Notes: generated by a model not told the origin, from the letters alone. Shown: positions 1 to 8,553, counted from the first letter of the stretch. The stretch: 32,430 nt of DNA from Algoriphagus sp. (GCA_021298245.1 JAJTDZ010000025.1:1-32430); one strand, 5' to 3'. Made by a program: numbers and translations.

Positions 1-371
1 TGCTGCCACTGTCTTTCATCAAGATAAAAAATTACAGATCGGTATTGTGGTCCATGGTCTGCTCCTTGTCTATTGAGGGTAGTTGGGTCATGAGTTGACC
101 AAAATACTTCCAACAGGCTGGTAAGGCTAATTATCTGGGGATCAAAGTATACCAAGATCACCTCGGCATGACCTGTAGTACCCGTACAAATTTGCTGGTA
201 GCTGGGATGATCCACAATCCCTCCCGAATAGCCTGAAATGACTTGTCTTACTCCTTGCAGACGGGAAAAAACTGCTTCTGTACACCAAAAACAGCCTCCA
301 CCCAAGATTATAGCTTCTAAGCCTGTAGGAATATGAAGCTCTGTTTTTGGTAATTCTAATCGCGATGACAT
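1..371 (-). CDS. msrA: Peptide-methionine (S)-S-oxide reductase MsrA, partial (C-terminus outside window)
   Basis: MsrA reduces methionine-S-sulfoxide in proteins and free methionine, repairing oxidative damage in the cytoplasm. Reading the minus strand from the ATG at 369-371 gives about 123 codons. They contain the family's active-site motif GGGCFWCTEA (catalytic Cys near residue 29), then SGYSGG, GHAEVILVYFDP and WSTHDPTTLNRQGADHGPQYRS, all in the usual MsrA order. The frame stays open to the window edge, so roughly the last third of the protein lies outside. No signal peptide is visible. The gene diverges from the amidohydrolase run that starts at 626. Confidence 0.95.
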   Translation of the reverse strand, partial: MSSRLELPKTELHIPTGLEAIILGGGCFWCTEAVFSRLQGVRQVISGYSGGIVDHPSYQQICTGTTGHAEVILVYFDPQIISLTSLLEVFWSTHDPTTLNRQGADHGPQYRSVIFYLDERQWQ

Positions 372-446
372 AGATGTAGAAACGGCCACTAGGCTGGATT
401 GTTTAAGATTTACCAACTAAACTCTACTCTGATTTTATTGAAGTGG

Positions 447-479
447 ATTGGGAGATAAACTAACCTAATTTATCCCAAT
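447..479. repeat. Imperfect inverted repeat in the msrA/amidohydrolase divergent intergenic region
   Basis: ATTGGG-AG-ATAAA (447-459) faces TTTATCCCAAT (469-479) across a 9-nt loop, with a two-base bulge on the left arm. No T-run follows on either strand, so it does not look like a terminator. The sequence TAACCTAAT, present in the loop (461-469), recurs at 516-524. It could be an operator for one of the divergent genes; that role is inference. The rest of 372-625 is AT-rich and shows no gene. Confidence 0.35.
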
Positions 480-625
480 TATAAAGTGTAAGGTAAAAGA
501 AGGTAAACTAAATTTTAACCTAATCCCTCGCCATTAATCCCTTAAAAATGACAGATTTAAAAATCTATAGTGAAAATTAAAAATAGAAATAGTAGTTTGG
601 GAGTTAAAGTTTAAAAAAAGAAAGA

Positions 626-2326
626 ATGAAGAACTATTTTCTCAGCACCATCCTCACGATGATGATCTTTGGATGGGTAATGCAGGTAAGCTGGGCACAA
701 AGCGATCCGAGTGGAAAGCGAAGAGTGACCAGTTCCTTTGCCATTACCAATGCTACTGTCATCAAATCCCCAGGGGATATTGGAAGCAAGGCTACTGTCC
801 TCTTTAAGGATGGGATAATAACAGGAATCGGAGCAGGACTAAGCATCCCAAAAGATGCCAAGGTTATTTCAGGAGATTCCTTATTTGTATATCCTGCATT
901 TATTGATGGAGGAAGTAATATTGGAATATCCGAACCTATGGATGATGAAAGTACTAAGGATTTTAACTCTTCCAATCCTCCAGATGAATTGGCAGGGATT
1001 ACTCCATGGAGGATGGCCACTGATTTTTATTCCAGTGCTAGTAACGAGGTAGATGAATGGAGAAAAGTAGGATTTGCCATGTCGCAAGTCATTCCAGAGG
1101 GTGGAATGCTACCCGGAAAAACAGCCTTAGTAAGCTTAGGAGATCCCAAAAACATTGCCATCATACAAGCAAATGTAGCTATGGCGGCAAATTTTAGAGG
1201 TTCTAGGGGTATGTATCCAGGCACTGTGGCTGGAGTGATGGCCAAGTTTAGAGACGTGTACCAAAACAGCATCTTAGCCTTAGAACATGAAAAATTGTTT
1301 GCCTCGGTTGCTGGAGTAAAACGTCCCCAAACTACCCCTACTCAGCTGGCTATGGCACCTGTAGTCCAAAAGCAACTCCCTATTCTTTTCACTGCCAACT
1401 CGGAATTAGAAGCTAGACGGGCCATCTCCTTACAAAAGGAACTGGGATTTAAGCTTATCCTTACAGGCTTAGAAAATTACGAGTCGGTCATTGATTTGAT
1501 CAAAAGCTCTGGCACTTCGGTGATGATAAAATTGCAAGTTCCTGACGATAAAGCAATTAAATCTCAGAAAGAAGAAGGAGTCACCGAAGCCACCAAGGCG
1601 CAGTATGCCAGAGTAAAAGAAGCTTACGATCAGTCCTTAAAGCAAGCTGCTAACCTAGAAAAGGCAGGCGTATCCTTTGGATTTAGTACCCTAGATACCA
1701 AAGCTTCAAACGTACACAAAGCCCTTTCCACCATGATTGCCAATGGCTTAAGTGAAAAAGCAGCCTTGGCTGCATTAACCACAAATCCTGCTTCCGTCTT
1801 AGGCATTTCTAGAATTGCTGGAACCCTTGAAAAAGGAAAGTTGGCCAACCTCATCCTTACTACGGAACCTTTATTTAAAGAATCTTCCCAAATCAAACAT
1901 GTCATCGTAGATGGTTATGTGTTTGACTATGAAGTGAAGAAAAAATCAAATTCAGCTCCTAACTCTTCTGCTACACCAGAAAATTCGGAGAACTCGGTAG
2001 AAGGAGTATGGGATTACGTTTCTGAAACTCCTGCAGGAAGTTCAGGAGGAGAAATAACCATCAAGAAAGAAAATGGTGTGTTGGGAGGAAGTATTAGCTA
2101 CGACGATCCTGCAGGATCTGGAAAAGCAAGTGCCCCCATCAAAAATGTAACGGTAACGGGCAAGAATCTAAAATTTGAATTTGACGTTTCGGCAGGCGGA
2201 ATGAGTTTTACGGTAACTGTATCAGGAGAAGTCAACGGAAAATCCATGGAAGGTACCTTATCCTTGCCTCAAATGGGTTCATTTCCTTTCAATGCCACAC
2301 TTTCTTCACCTAGCCAACTTAACTAA
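626..2326 (+). CDS. Exported amidohydrolase-family protein with degenerate metal site and C-terminal beta domain
   Basis: This is a 566-residue exported protein. An N-terminal signal peptide ends near VSWA-QSD (about residue 25). The amidohydrolase (imidazolonepropionase/prolidase-like) fold is recognisable from the N-terminal small-domain pattern (NATVIKSPGD, DGIITGIG, YPAFIDGG) and the C-terminal pattern ALAALTTNPASVLGI and GTLEKGKLANLILT. The HxH motif expected after the IDGG position is replaced by GGSNIGISE. The two later metal-binding histidines, seen in the neighbour at 2329, are also absent (ILFTANSELEAR and LILTGLENYE). A normal hydrolytic metal site is therefore unlikely. Residues ~455-566 form an extra beta-rich domain (GVWDYVSETPAG, GGEITIKKENG) after a Ser/Asn-rich linker. 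The stop is 2 bp before the next ATG, so the two genes are surely one operon. It may act as a non-catalytic partner of the middle paralogue; that is inference. Confidence 0.85.
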   Translation: MKNYFLSTILTMMIFGWVMQVSWAQSDPSGKRRVTSSFAITNATVIKSPGDIGSKATVLFKDGIITGIGAGLSIPKDAKVISGDSLFVYPAFIDGGSNIGISEPMDDESTKDFNSSNPPDELAGITPWRMATDFYSSASNEVDEWRKVGFAMSQVIPEGGMLPGKTALVSLGDPKNIAIIQANVAMAANFRGSRGMYPGTVAGVMAKFRDVYQNSILALEHEKLFASVAGVKRPQTTPTQLAMAPVVQKQLPILFTANSELEARRAISLQKELGFKLILTGLENYESVIDLIKSSGTSVMIKLQVPDDKAIKSQKEEGVTEATKAQYARVKEAYDQSLKQAANLEKAGVSFGFSTLDTKASNVHKALSTMIANGLSEKAALAALTTNPASVLGISRIAGTLEKGKLANLILTTEPLFKESSQIKHVIVDGYVFDYEVKKKSNSAPNSSATPENSENSVEGVWDYVSETPAGSSGGEITIKKENGVLGGSISYDDPAGSGKASAPIKNVTVTGKNLKFEFDVSAGGMSFTVTVSGEVNGKSMEGTLSLPQMGSFPFNATLSSPSQLN

Positions 2327-2328
2327 TC

Positions 2329-3720
2329 ATGAAAAAGTTATTCTACCTTCTTCTAGCGTTTTTTGGACTGGGATGTAATTTTTCCCAAGCCCAAGTTCAA
2401 AAAGGAAGCGTTTTGATCAAAAATGCTACCGTGCTGACCGTAACCAAAGGCAATTTAGAATCTGCCGATGTATTGGTCCAAAATGGGATCATCACCCAAA
2501 TTGGAAAAAATATTACTGCTCCTACTGGTGTACAAGCAATTGATGCCACAGGGAAATACCTCATGCCAGGGATTATAGATGCTCACTCCCACGTGGCCTT
2601 GGATGTAGTCAACGAAGCCTCTGCACCTATCACTTCGGAAGTTCGAATGAAAGACGTAGTTAATCCCTTTGAAATAGGGATTTACAGGGCCTTGGCAGGT
2701 GGAGTCACCGTCTCTCATGCCATGCATGGATCGGCCAATGTGGTTGGAGGTCAAAATGCCACCCTAAAACACCGATGGGGCGCAAAAGACCCTGCAGACA
2801 TCATCATGCAAGATGCTCCGAGAACCATCAAATTTGCTTTAGGAGAAAACCCAACTAGGGTTCATGGCAGAGGAAATGGGATACAACCCCGATCCAGAAT
2901 GGGAGTGGAAGCAGTGATAAGAAATGGGTTTAATGAGGCCCTTCAATACAAAAAGGCTTGGGAAACGTATGCCGCTGCAAAAAATACCAAAGGAAATACC
3001 CTTACTCCTCCAGCCTACAACGAAAGACTGCAGACGCTAGCCGATATCCTAGATGGAAAGATTATTATTCATTGCCATTCCTACCGAGCCGATGAAATCT
3101 ACATGCTTATCAACGTGGCAAAGGATTTTAATATCAAAAAATTAGTTTTCCAGCATACCAACGAAGGATTTAAAGTTGCCCCAGAAATTGCAGAGTACAC
3201 CATGGGAGCCTCTGTTTTTGCCGACTGGTGGGCTTACAAAATGGAAGTATATTATTCTACCGCTTTCAATGCAGCTATCCTTCAAAGAAACGGAGCCATT
3301 ACTTCTATCAACTCGGATTCTGCCGAACTTATCCGCCACTTGTACCATGAGGCTGCAAAAACTCAGCGTTACGGTGGATTGACCGACGACGAAGCCTTGG
3401 CCATGATCACCATCAATCCTGCCAAGCAACTGGGTATTGAGGACAAGGTAGGTTCTATTGAGGTAGGCAAGCAAGCGGACTTGGTCATTTTTGATAGCCA
3501 TCCCCTATCCTCCTATGCCGTACCACAAATGACTTTCGTAGATGGAATAAAGTACTTTGATGTTGTAGCAGACAAAGACGATCAGCGCCAACTGGTAAGT
3601 GCTACCGAAATGGTAGAACCTATCTTTTTGCGCGCCAATGAAGAAGCACACCGTTGTATGCAAGATGTAGAAATCTTTTTAGATGCATTTGATGTGGCCT
3701 TTTTGAAAGAAAAACACTAA
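2329..3720 (+). CDS. Exported metal-dependent amidohydrolase (imidazolonepropionase/prolidase-like)
   Basis: This 463-residue protein belongs to the amidohydrolase superfamily (COG1228-like), whose members hydrolyse C-N bonds of cyclic amides or Xaa-Pro-type dipeptides. The substrate here is unknown. The signal peptide ends near SQAQVQ (about residue 22), placing it in the periplasm. Visible metal ligands are H86 and H88 (GIIDAHSH), H248/H250 (IIHCHSY), H276 (VFQHTNEG) and D330 (INSDSAE), a complete set. The C-terminal DDEALAMITINPAKQLGI and GSIEVGKQADLVIFD motifs are typical. It is the only one of three tandem paralogues with the full ligand set. It starts 2 bp after the upstream gene and ends 24 bp before the next, so they are probably co-transcribed. 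Confidence 0.92.
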   Translation: MKKLFYLLLAFFGLGCNFSQAQVQKGSVLIKNATVLTVTKGNLESADVLVQNGIITQIGKNITAPTGVQAIDATGKYLMPGIIDAHSHVALDVVNEASAPITSEVRMKDVVNPFEIGIYRALAGGVTVSHAMHGSANVVGGQNATLKHRWGAKDPADIIMQDAPRTIKFALGENPTRVHGRGNGIQPRSRMGVEAVIRNGFNEALQYKKAWETYAAAKNTKGNTLTPPAYNERLQTLADILDGKIIIHCHSYRADEIYMLINVAKDFNIKKLVFQHTNEGFKVAPEIAEYTMGASVFADWWAYKMEVYYSTAFNAAILQRNGAITSINSDSAELIRHLYHEAAKTQRYGGLTDDEALAMITINPAKQLGIEDKVGSIEVGKQADLVIFDSHPLSSYAVPQMTFVDGIKYFDVVADKDDQRQLVSATEMVEPIFLRANEEAHRCMQDVEIFLDAFDVAFLKEKH

Positions 3721-3744
3721 TCACCCCGAAAATTCAACATACGT

Positions 3745-5046
3745 ATGAACCGAATACTAGTATTATTTTGTATGACCTGGATAGCCCTTCTACCAAGCGT
3801 GGGAATGGCTCAAATAGACGGGGAATTTGTAAAACCTCGAACAGGGAAGTTTCTCCTAAAAAATGCAACCGTAGTGACCGTGACCAAGGGGACGCTGTCC
3901 AATGCTTCTGTTTTGTTAGAAAATGGAAAAATTATTGGGGTCGGTGCATCTCTTCCTTCTGAAGGAGCTGAAATTATAGACTGCTCTGGCCTATTTATTT
4001 ATCCTGGGATGATCGATGGAGGTACCCGATTGGGCTTGGTAGAGGTAAGTTCTGTTCCGGAAACGGTAGACTACTCCGATGTAGGCAACGTAACCCCTAA
4101 CATGCAGGCACTCACCACAGTCAACCCCAATTCGGAGGCCATTGGAGTTACCCGTGTTTCAGGAGTAACTACCGTATTGACGGTGCCATCTGGAGGTTTG
4201 TTTCCCGGTACGGCTGCTCTGATCAACTTAAATGGGTATACCCCAGATCAAATGTATGGAGGTTTTAAGGCCGTAGCCATGACTTTCCCAAGTTCTGGAA
4301 GAAGAGGACGATTTGATAGAAGATCAGAAGAAGATATCAAAGAAGATGGAGAAAAAGCGTTGAAAGAAGCAAATGAGATATGGGACAATGCAAAAAGCTA
4401 TCTGGAATTAAAGAAGTCTGGTGCTGAACTAAGCTACTTCCCTGAAATGGAGCAGTTATCCAAAGTATTATCTGGAGAACTTCCCCTACTCATAGAAGTA
4501 AATGCTGCATCAGATATCCTCAGTGCTATCCAATGGGTAGAAGGAAAGAATATCAAGGTCATATTTACAGGTGTAGCTGAAGGATGGCGCGTGGCCGAAC
4601 AAATTGCAAAAGCAAAAATTCCTGTAGTTACAGGACCCGTGCAAGACCTCCCTACCCGACAATCGGATAGATACGATACCCCTTATGCCAATGCAGGCAA
4701 ACTTGCAAAAGCAGGGGTAAAAGTGGCCCTGAGAACCGATGAAGAAGAGAATGTCAGAAATCTTCCTTTTCATGCAGCCTTTGCAGCAGCTTATGGATTA
4801 GGTAAAGAAGAAGCCTGGAAAGCTGTAACCATCAATCCGGCAGAAATTTTCGGAGTTGCGGATCAGTATGGATCGGTAGAAGTGGGAAAAAAGGCCAACC
4901 TCATCGTGTCTACTGGAGATCCATTCGAAACACGGTCTCAGATTCTTCACGTATTTATTGATGGGTATAGAATTCCATTGTCAAACCGCCACATTCGTTT
5001 GTATCAGGAATTTTTGGAGAGATCTCCTGGTTTAAAGGCCAATTGA
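3745..5046 (+). CDS. Exported amidohydrolase-family protein with degenerate metal site
   Basis: This is the third amidohydrolase paralogue of the run, 433 residues, with a signal peptide ending near VGMAQIDG (about residue 23). The small domain (NATVVTVTKGTLSNASVLL) closely resembles the same part of the gene at 2329. The C-terminal end (WKAVTINPAEIFGV, GSVEVGKKANLIVS) keeps the family pattern. The metal-binding positions are lost: HxH is replaced by GGTRLGL after MID, and the later histidines by VNAASD and IFTGVAEGW. Only the distal Asp (RTDEEEN) seems kept. A strong terminator at 5052-5085 follows, marking the end of the three-gene operon. Role unknown; a structural partner or binding protein is one possibility. 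Confidence 0.87.
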   Translation: MNRILVLFCMTWIALLPSVGMAQIDGEFVKPRTGKFLLKNATVVTVTKGTLSNASVLLENGKIIGVGASLPSEGAEIIDCSGLFIYPGMIDGGTRLGLVEVSSVPETVDYSDVGNVTPNMQALTTVNPNSEAIGVTRVSGVTTVLTVPSGGLFPGTAALINLNGYTPDQMYGGFKAVAMTFPSSGRRGRFDRRSEEDIKEDGEKALKEANEIWDNAKSYLELKKSGAELSYFPEMEQLSKVLSGELPLLIEVNAASDILSAIQWVEGKNIKVIFTGVAEGWRVAEQIAKAKIPVVTGPVQDLPTRQSDRYDTPYANAGKLAKAGVKVALRTDEEENVRNLPFHAAFAAAYGLGKEEAWKAVTINPAEIFGVADQYGSVEVGKKANLIVSTGDPFETRSQILHVFIDGYRIPLSNRHIRLYQEFLERSPGLKAN

Positions 5047-5051
5047 TACCC

Positions 5052-5085
5052 AAGGGCCATAGAAAAACTCTATGGCCTTTTTTTT
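5052..5085 (+). terminator. Rho-independent terminator of the amidohydrolase operon
   Basis: GGCCATAG (5055-5062) pairs perfectly with CTATGGCC (5070-5077) across a 7-nt A-rich loop, and eight T's follow directly. A's at 5052-5053 can extend the stem into the T-run. It sits 6 bp after the stop codon at 5046 and separates the amidohydrolase run from the peptidase gene. Confidence 0.92.
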
Positions 5086-5122
5086 AATACCTGTTGCTTC
5101 ACCCTATACATTTCATTCCCTT

Positions 5123-7225
5123 ATGAAGAAAAGTTTTCTTATCCTAATCGCTTCTACCCTCCTTTCATTGGAAGGACTCGCGCAGCAAGACGGTTTTTTT
5201 GCTTCCCAATTGCAGGCACAAAAAAAATTTGAGAATGATTTTCTCCAAGCCGTCAAACCGGAGCGCTTTAAAGTTCATCTCGCTGAACTCACAAAAAATC
5301 CCCACATCGCAGGTACTCCAGAAAACGAACTGGTAAAAGACTACATGGTGCAAATCATGTCCCAAGCAGGCATGGACGTAAAGGTATGGCCTTACGATGT
5401 CTACCTTCCCAACCATCCGGGTACCTCCGAGTTAGAGGTAATATCCCCAGTTAAGCTTACCTTATCTCAAAAAGAAGGAGCACTACCCGAAGATCCATTT
5501 TCCGCCGATCCTAGACTCCATCTAGGTTTCAATGCCTTTTCGGGAAGCGGAGATGTCACCGCCGAAGTGGTGTATGTCAATTATGGCACACGGGAAGATT
5601 TCATGAAGCTCGTAGAAATGGGGGTGCCTTTGGAAGGGAAAATAGCCATTGCACGCTATGGAGGTAATTTTAGGGGGTACAAAGCCAAGTATGCGGAGCA
5701 GCACGGGATGGTGGGTTTGGTCGTCTTTACAGACCCCAAAGACTCTGGATTCACTCGAGGCGAGGTATACCCCAAAGGACCATTTTACAACGAAACTACC
5801 ATCCAACGCGGTTCCATGCTTACCTTGGATTTTACAGGTGACCCCCTGACACCCAATCGCCCTGCCCTTCCCTTGGATGGTCCAGTAAAGATTAAGCGTG
5901 ACGATCCTGCTACAGTAGACTTTCACACCATTCCAGTGACGCCCATTGGTTATGGCGCGGCAAAAGAAATTCTGAGTAGAATGAAAGGGGAAGATGTGCC
6001 GGCCACTTGGCAAGGGGGATTGCCTTTTCCTTACAAAATTACAGGTGGACCTGAACTGAAGGTGCGGGTCATGGTGGATCAGAAGCCTGACTTTATCCGA
6101 GCCAATAATGTGGTAGGCACCTTCATTGGAAAAGATCATCCAGACGAATGGATCATTTTGGGTAGTCACTACGATGCCTGGTCTTTCGGCGCTACGGATC
6201 CAAATTCCGGTACGGCCATGTTGCTTACCTTTGCTGAGGCCTTGGGGGAATTGTATAAAAATGGACAAAAACCTTCCCGTTCGATTTTAATTGGACATTG
6301 GGATGCCGAAGAGCAAGGCGTGATTGGATCTACCGAATGGGTGGAGCACCTCAAGGAAGAACTTGGCGCCAAGGCCATTTCCTACATGAACTTTGACGGA
6401 GGCGTGTCGGGTCGCAACTTTGGCGCCTCTGCGGCTCCTACTCTAAAGAAATTGATCATTGACGCCTCCAAAGAAGTTATCTATCCTGATTCCGCTAAAA
6501 CAGTTTTTGAGATTTGGGCTGGAAAAAATGCGGAACCTGGCATTGGAAATTTGGGCGGTGGTTCTGATCACATTGCATTCTACATGCATGTGGGAATCCC
6601 TTCTCTAAGTGGAGGTTCAGGTGGGCAAACCGCCTACCACTCCAACTACGATAATTTTTACTATTACTCTAAATTTTCCGACCCAAGCTTCAAAATGGGT
6701 GGTGCAGTAGCACAACTCTTCGGATTGGTAGCTCTTCGCCAAGCAAATGCCACGGTGATTCCCTACGATGTGCCTCGCTACGCAAAGGATTTAAAAGGCC
6801 ACTTTGCTCAAGCGGTGGCCAACGTCAAGGGTATGGATTCCAATTTCAGTGGATTTGATCAGGTAGAAGCTGCGTTGAAAGAGTTGGAAGCTCGATCCGA
6901 GGAATACCAAAATGCCCTTAAAAACGCCATGGCATCTGAAAAACTTTCGGCAGCAAAATTGAAAAAAATCAATACCGAATTGATAGGATTGGAAAAAAGT
7001 TGGATCGATCCCAAGGGGATGTATTACGGAGACTGGTACAAGTCTCTTTATGTCTGTAACGACCCCTTTTCTGGCTACGCCTCCTGGATCCTTCCTGGTA
7101 TACAGTACGAAGTGGCTATTCGAAATACCACACGCTTGGAAGAATGGGATACCCGATATGCTAAGGCCATTCTGGACTTAAGTAAAAAAATTGATAAGCT
7201 GAGTAAGCTGTTTGTAGCTCCTTGA
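5123..7225 (+). CDS. Exported M28-family metallopeptidase (glutamate carboxypeptidase II / transferrin-receptor-like)
   Basis: This 700-residue zinc exopeptidase resembles glutamate carboxypeptidase II. The domains in order are a signal peptide (MKKSFLILIASTLLSLEGLA), a protease-associated insert (~residues 120-260), the M28 catalytic domain (~330-560) and a C-terminal helical dimerisation-like domain. Di-zinc ligands are visible: His and Asp in GSHYDAWSFGATDPNSG, the Glu pair in WDAEEQGV, Asp in MNFDGGVSG and a late His in YHSNYDN. I chose the ATG at 5123. An in-frame ATG at 5072 lies inside the terminator hairpin, and starting there would add 17 residues before a perfect signal peptide. It probably trims peptides in the periplasm. 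Its place next to exported amidohydrolases suggests shared peptide or amide scavenging, but it has its own transcript. Confidence 0.93.
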   Translation: MKKSFLILIASTLLSLEGLAQQDGFFASQLQAQKKFENDFLQAVKPERFKVHLAELTKNPHIAGTPENELVKDYMVQIMSQAGMDVKVWPYDVYLPNHPGTSELEVISPVKLTLSQKEGALPEDPFSADPRLHLGFNAFSGSGDVTAEVVYVNYGTREDFMKLVEMGVPLEGKIAIARYGGNFRGYKAKYAEQHGMVGLVVFTDPKDSGFTRGEVYPKGPFYNETTIQRGSMLTLDFTGDPLTPNRPALPLDGPVKIKRDDPATVDFHTIPVTPIGYGAAKEILSRMKGEDVPATWQGGLPFPYKITGGPELKVRVMVDQKPDFIRANNVVGTFIGKDHPDEWIILGSHYDAWSFGATDPNSGTAMLLTFAEALGELYKNGQKPSRSILIGHWDAEEQGVIGSTEWVEHLKEELGAKAISYMNFDGGVSGRNFGASAAPTLKKLIIDASKEVIYPDSAKTVFEIWAGKNAEPGIGNLGGGSDHIAFYMHVGIPSLSGGSGGQTAYHSNYDNFYYYSKFSDPSFKMGGAVAQLFGLVALRQANATVIPYDVPRYAKDLKGHFAQAVANVKGMDSNFSGFDQVEAALKELEARSEEYQNALKNAMASEKLSAAKLKKINTELIGLEKSWIDPKGMYYGDWYKSLYVCNDPFSGYASWILPGIQYEVAIRNTTRLEEWDTRYAKAILDLSKKIDKLSKLFVAP

Positions 7226-7237
7226 TCTAAAAAACGA

Positions 7238-7265
7238 AACGCCAAGATATACTTGGCGTTTTTTT
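7238..7265. terminator. Bidirectional terminator between peptidase and methyltransferase genes
   Basis: AACGCCAAG (7238-7246) and CTTGGCGTT (7252-7260) form a perfect 9-bp stem with a 5-nt loop. A T-run follows on the plus strand (7261-7265) and an A-run precedes it (7229-7234), giving a U-tract on the minus strand. It serves both converging genes; the minus-strand stop codon (7264-7266) overlaps its T-run. Confidence 0.9.
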
Positions 7266-8433
7266 ATGAGGAAAAAGCTCCTTTTCCTTCATACAGGTCG
7301 TATTTTAATAAGCGGCAGTCGATGGTTCCGTTCCAAAACTCGATACGTCTGCTCGCTTTCAAGCCAACTTTCTTGGCCAAATCCAGGTTTCCTGTGAAAA
7401 TATACCCTCGGTAACCGGCACATTTTTGTTTCATAAAGTCCCCCATCCGTTTGTAGGTTTCTTCCAATTCGGTGAGGTCCCCCAATCGCTCCCCGTACTC
7501 GGGATTAAATAGAATCACCCCACGTGGCTTTTCTGGAATCTCCGTTTCTGCAAAATCTCCTGTCTGAAAATCAATGAGGTCTTCTACCCCCGCAAAAGCC
7601 GCATTTTCCCGAGCAAAGGTAATGGCTTGCAGGGAAATGTCAGAGGCAATGATTTTTACGCCTGGGTTGGCAATGATTTTATTCTCCAGCTTTTTCTTTT
7701 TTGCCAAATATCCCTCGTGATCATAACCCAAAATATGTTGAAAGGCATAACTATCTCTAAACAAGCCTGGGTACCTTTTGCTGGCCATTAAGGCAGCCTC
7801 AATGGCAAGGGTGCCCGAGCCACACATGGGATTGATGAAGGGTACTCGGGTATTCCATTCGGTGGCATAAATGGTGGCGGCGGCCAAGGCTTCCATCATC
7901 GGTGCCTTTCCAGGGATTTTGCGGTACCCGTGCTTGGCCAGGGTTTCCCCAGAAGTATTCAAGTAAACAATGGCTTGCGTTTCTTTCCAATAGACTTGGA
8001 TCACCAATCCGGAAAAGTCCGAACCTGAATCAGGTCTCCTTCCCTTCAACTCTCGAAAGCGATCCACAATGGCATCTTTTACCTTCACATTCACAATCAA
8101 AGGTGTGGTGATGGATTCATTTTCGGCAACCGAGTTGACCGAAAAATACCCGTCCACATCCAAATAATCCTCCCAGGGAATGGCCTTGAAGCGTCGGTAG
8201 ATGTCGTCCGCATTGCGGAGGTAAAAAGATTTGATTTCATACAAGACATGAGAGGCCGTGCGCAGGTGCAAATTGAGGTCCATGCATTCTTCAAGCGAAG
8301 CAAGAATCTCGATGCCGGTACGACTAATTTCTATAGGGAAAAAACCCAATTCACGAATCTCCTGCTCCAAGTAACTGACCGAACGGTCCTTGCAGGTAAT
8401 GAAAACCTTTCCTTTGGTATTAAAATCAAGCAT
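7264..8433 (-). CDS. THUMP-domain class I SAM-dependent RNA methyltransferase (RlmL/YcbY N-terminal-like)
   Basis: This protein of about 389 residues very likely methylates guanine N2 in 23S rRNA (UPF0020/RlmL family). An N-terminal ferredoxin-like and THUMP region (~1-160, ending in KDAIVDRFRELKGRRPDSG) binds RNA. The Rossmann methyltransferase follows, with the SAM-binding motif PMCGSGTLAIEAALMA and the acidic loop IIASDIS. The catalytic motif reads NPEYGERLG, where the usual form is NPPYGER. I prefer the ATG at 8433 to the TTG two codons upstream, because that TTG lies inside a perfect -7 box. It converges on the peptidase gene and diverges from the DUF1080 gene. Confidence 0.9.
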   Translation of the reverse strand: MLDFNTKGKVFITCKDRSVSYLEQEIRELGFFPIEISRTGIEILASLEECMDLNLHLRTASHVLYEIKSFYLRNADDIYRRFKAIPWEDYLDVDGYFSVNSVAENESITTPLIVNVKVKDAIVDRFRELKGRRPDSGSDFSGLVIQVYWKETQAIVYLNTSGETLAKHGYRKIPGKAPMMEALAAATIYATEWNTRVPFINPMCGSGTLAIEAALMASKRYPGLFRDSYAFQHILGYDHEGYLAKKKKLENKIIANPGVKIIASDISLQAITFARENAAFAGVEDLIDFQTGDFAETEIPEKPRGVILFNPEYGERLGDLTELEETYKRMGDFMKQKCAGYRGYIFTGNLDLAKKVGLKASRRIEFWNGTIDCRLLKYDLYEGKGAFSS

Positions 8434-8436
8434 GCA

Positions 8437-8444
8437 CAAAAGTA
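8437..8444 (-). promoter_or_regulatory. Candidate Bacteroidota -7 box (TACTTTTG) for the rRNA methyltransferase
   Basis: On the minus strand TACTTTTG matches TAnnTTTG exactly and ends 4 nt before the ATG at 8433. In the rnpB promoter of this window the RNA begins 4 nt after the same box, so the transcript here would begin at or next to the start codon. I see no clear -33 TTTG at normal spacing. Confidence 0.45.
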
Positions 8445-8486
8445 CGAATAGGAAAGGGATTATGACCGTCCTTACAAATTTGATTC

Positions 8487-8508
8487 CCTAGGCTTGCAAC
8501 AAGCTAGG
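8487..8508. repeat. Palindrome between methyltransferase and DUF1080 gene, operator candidate
   Basis: CCTA-G-GCTTG (8487-8496) and CAAGC-TAGG (8500-8508) form a 9-bp inverted repeat with one bulged G and a CAA centre. No T-run follows. It lies 46 bp upstream of the first gene of the carbohydrate block, where a regulator site would be expected. Function is inferred from position only. Confidence 0.4.
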
Positions 8509-8553
8509 TGCAGCTAAAGGATTTTTGTATCTTGAATTTCAATTTCTAACCCC

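Noticed and set aside
5072-5122. In-frame ATG 51 bp upstream of the M28 peptidase start
   Set aside because: It lies inside the stem of the terminator at 5052-5085, and the next ATG at 5123 opens a perfect signal peptide.
5522-6268. Long open frame (248 codons) on the minus strand
   Set aside because: It is antisense to the catalytic region of the M28 peptidase. It has no recognisable domain, and its composition is what is expected from a shadow frame.
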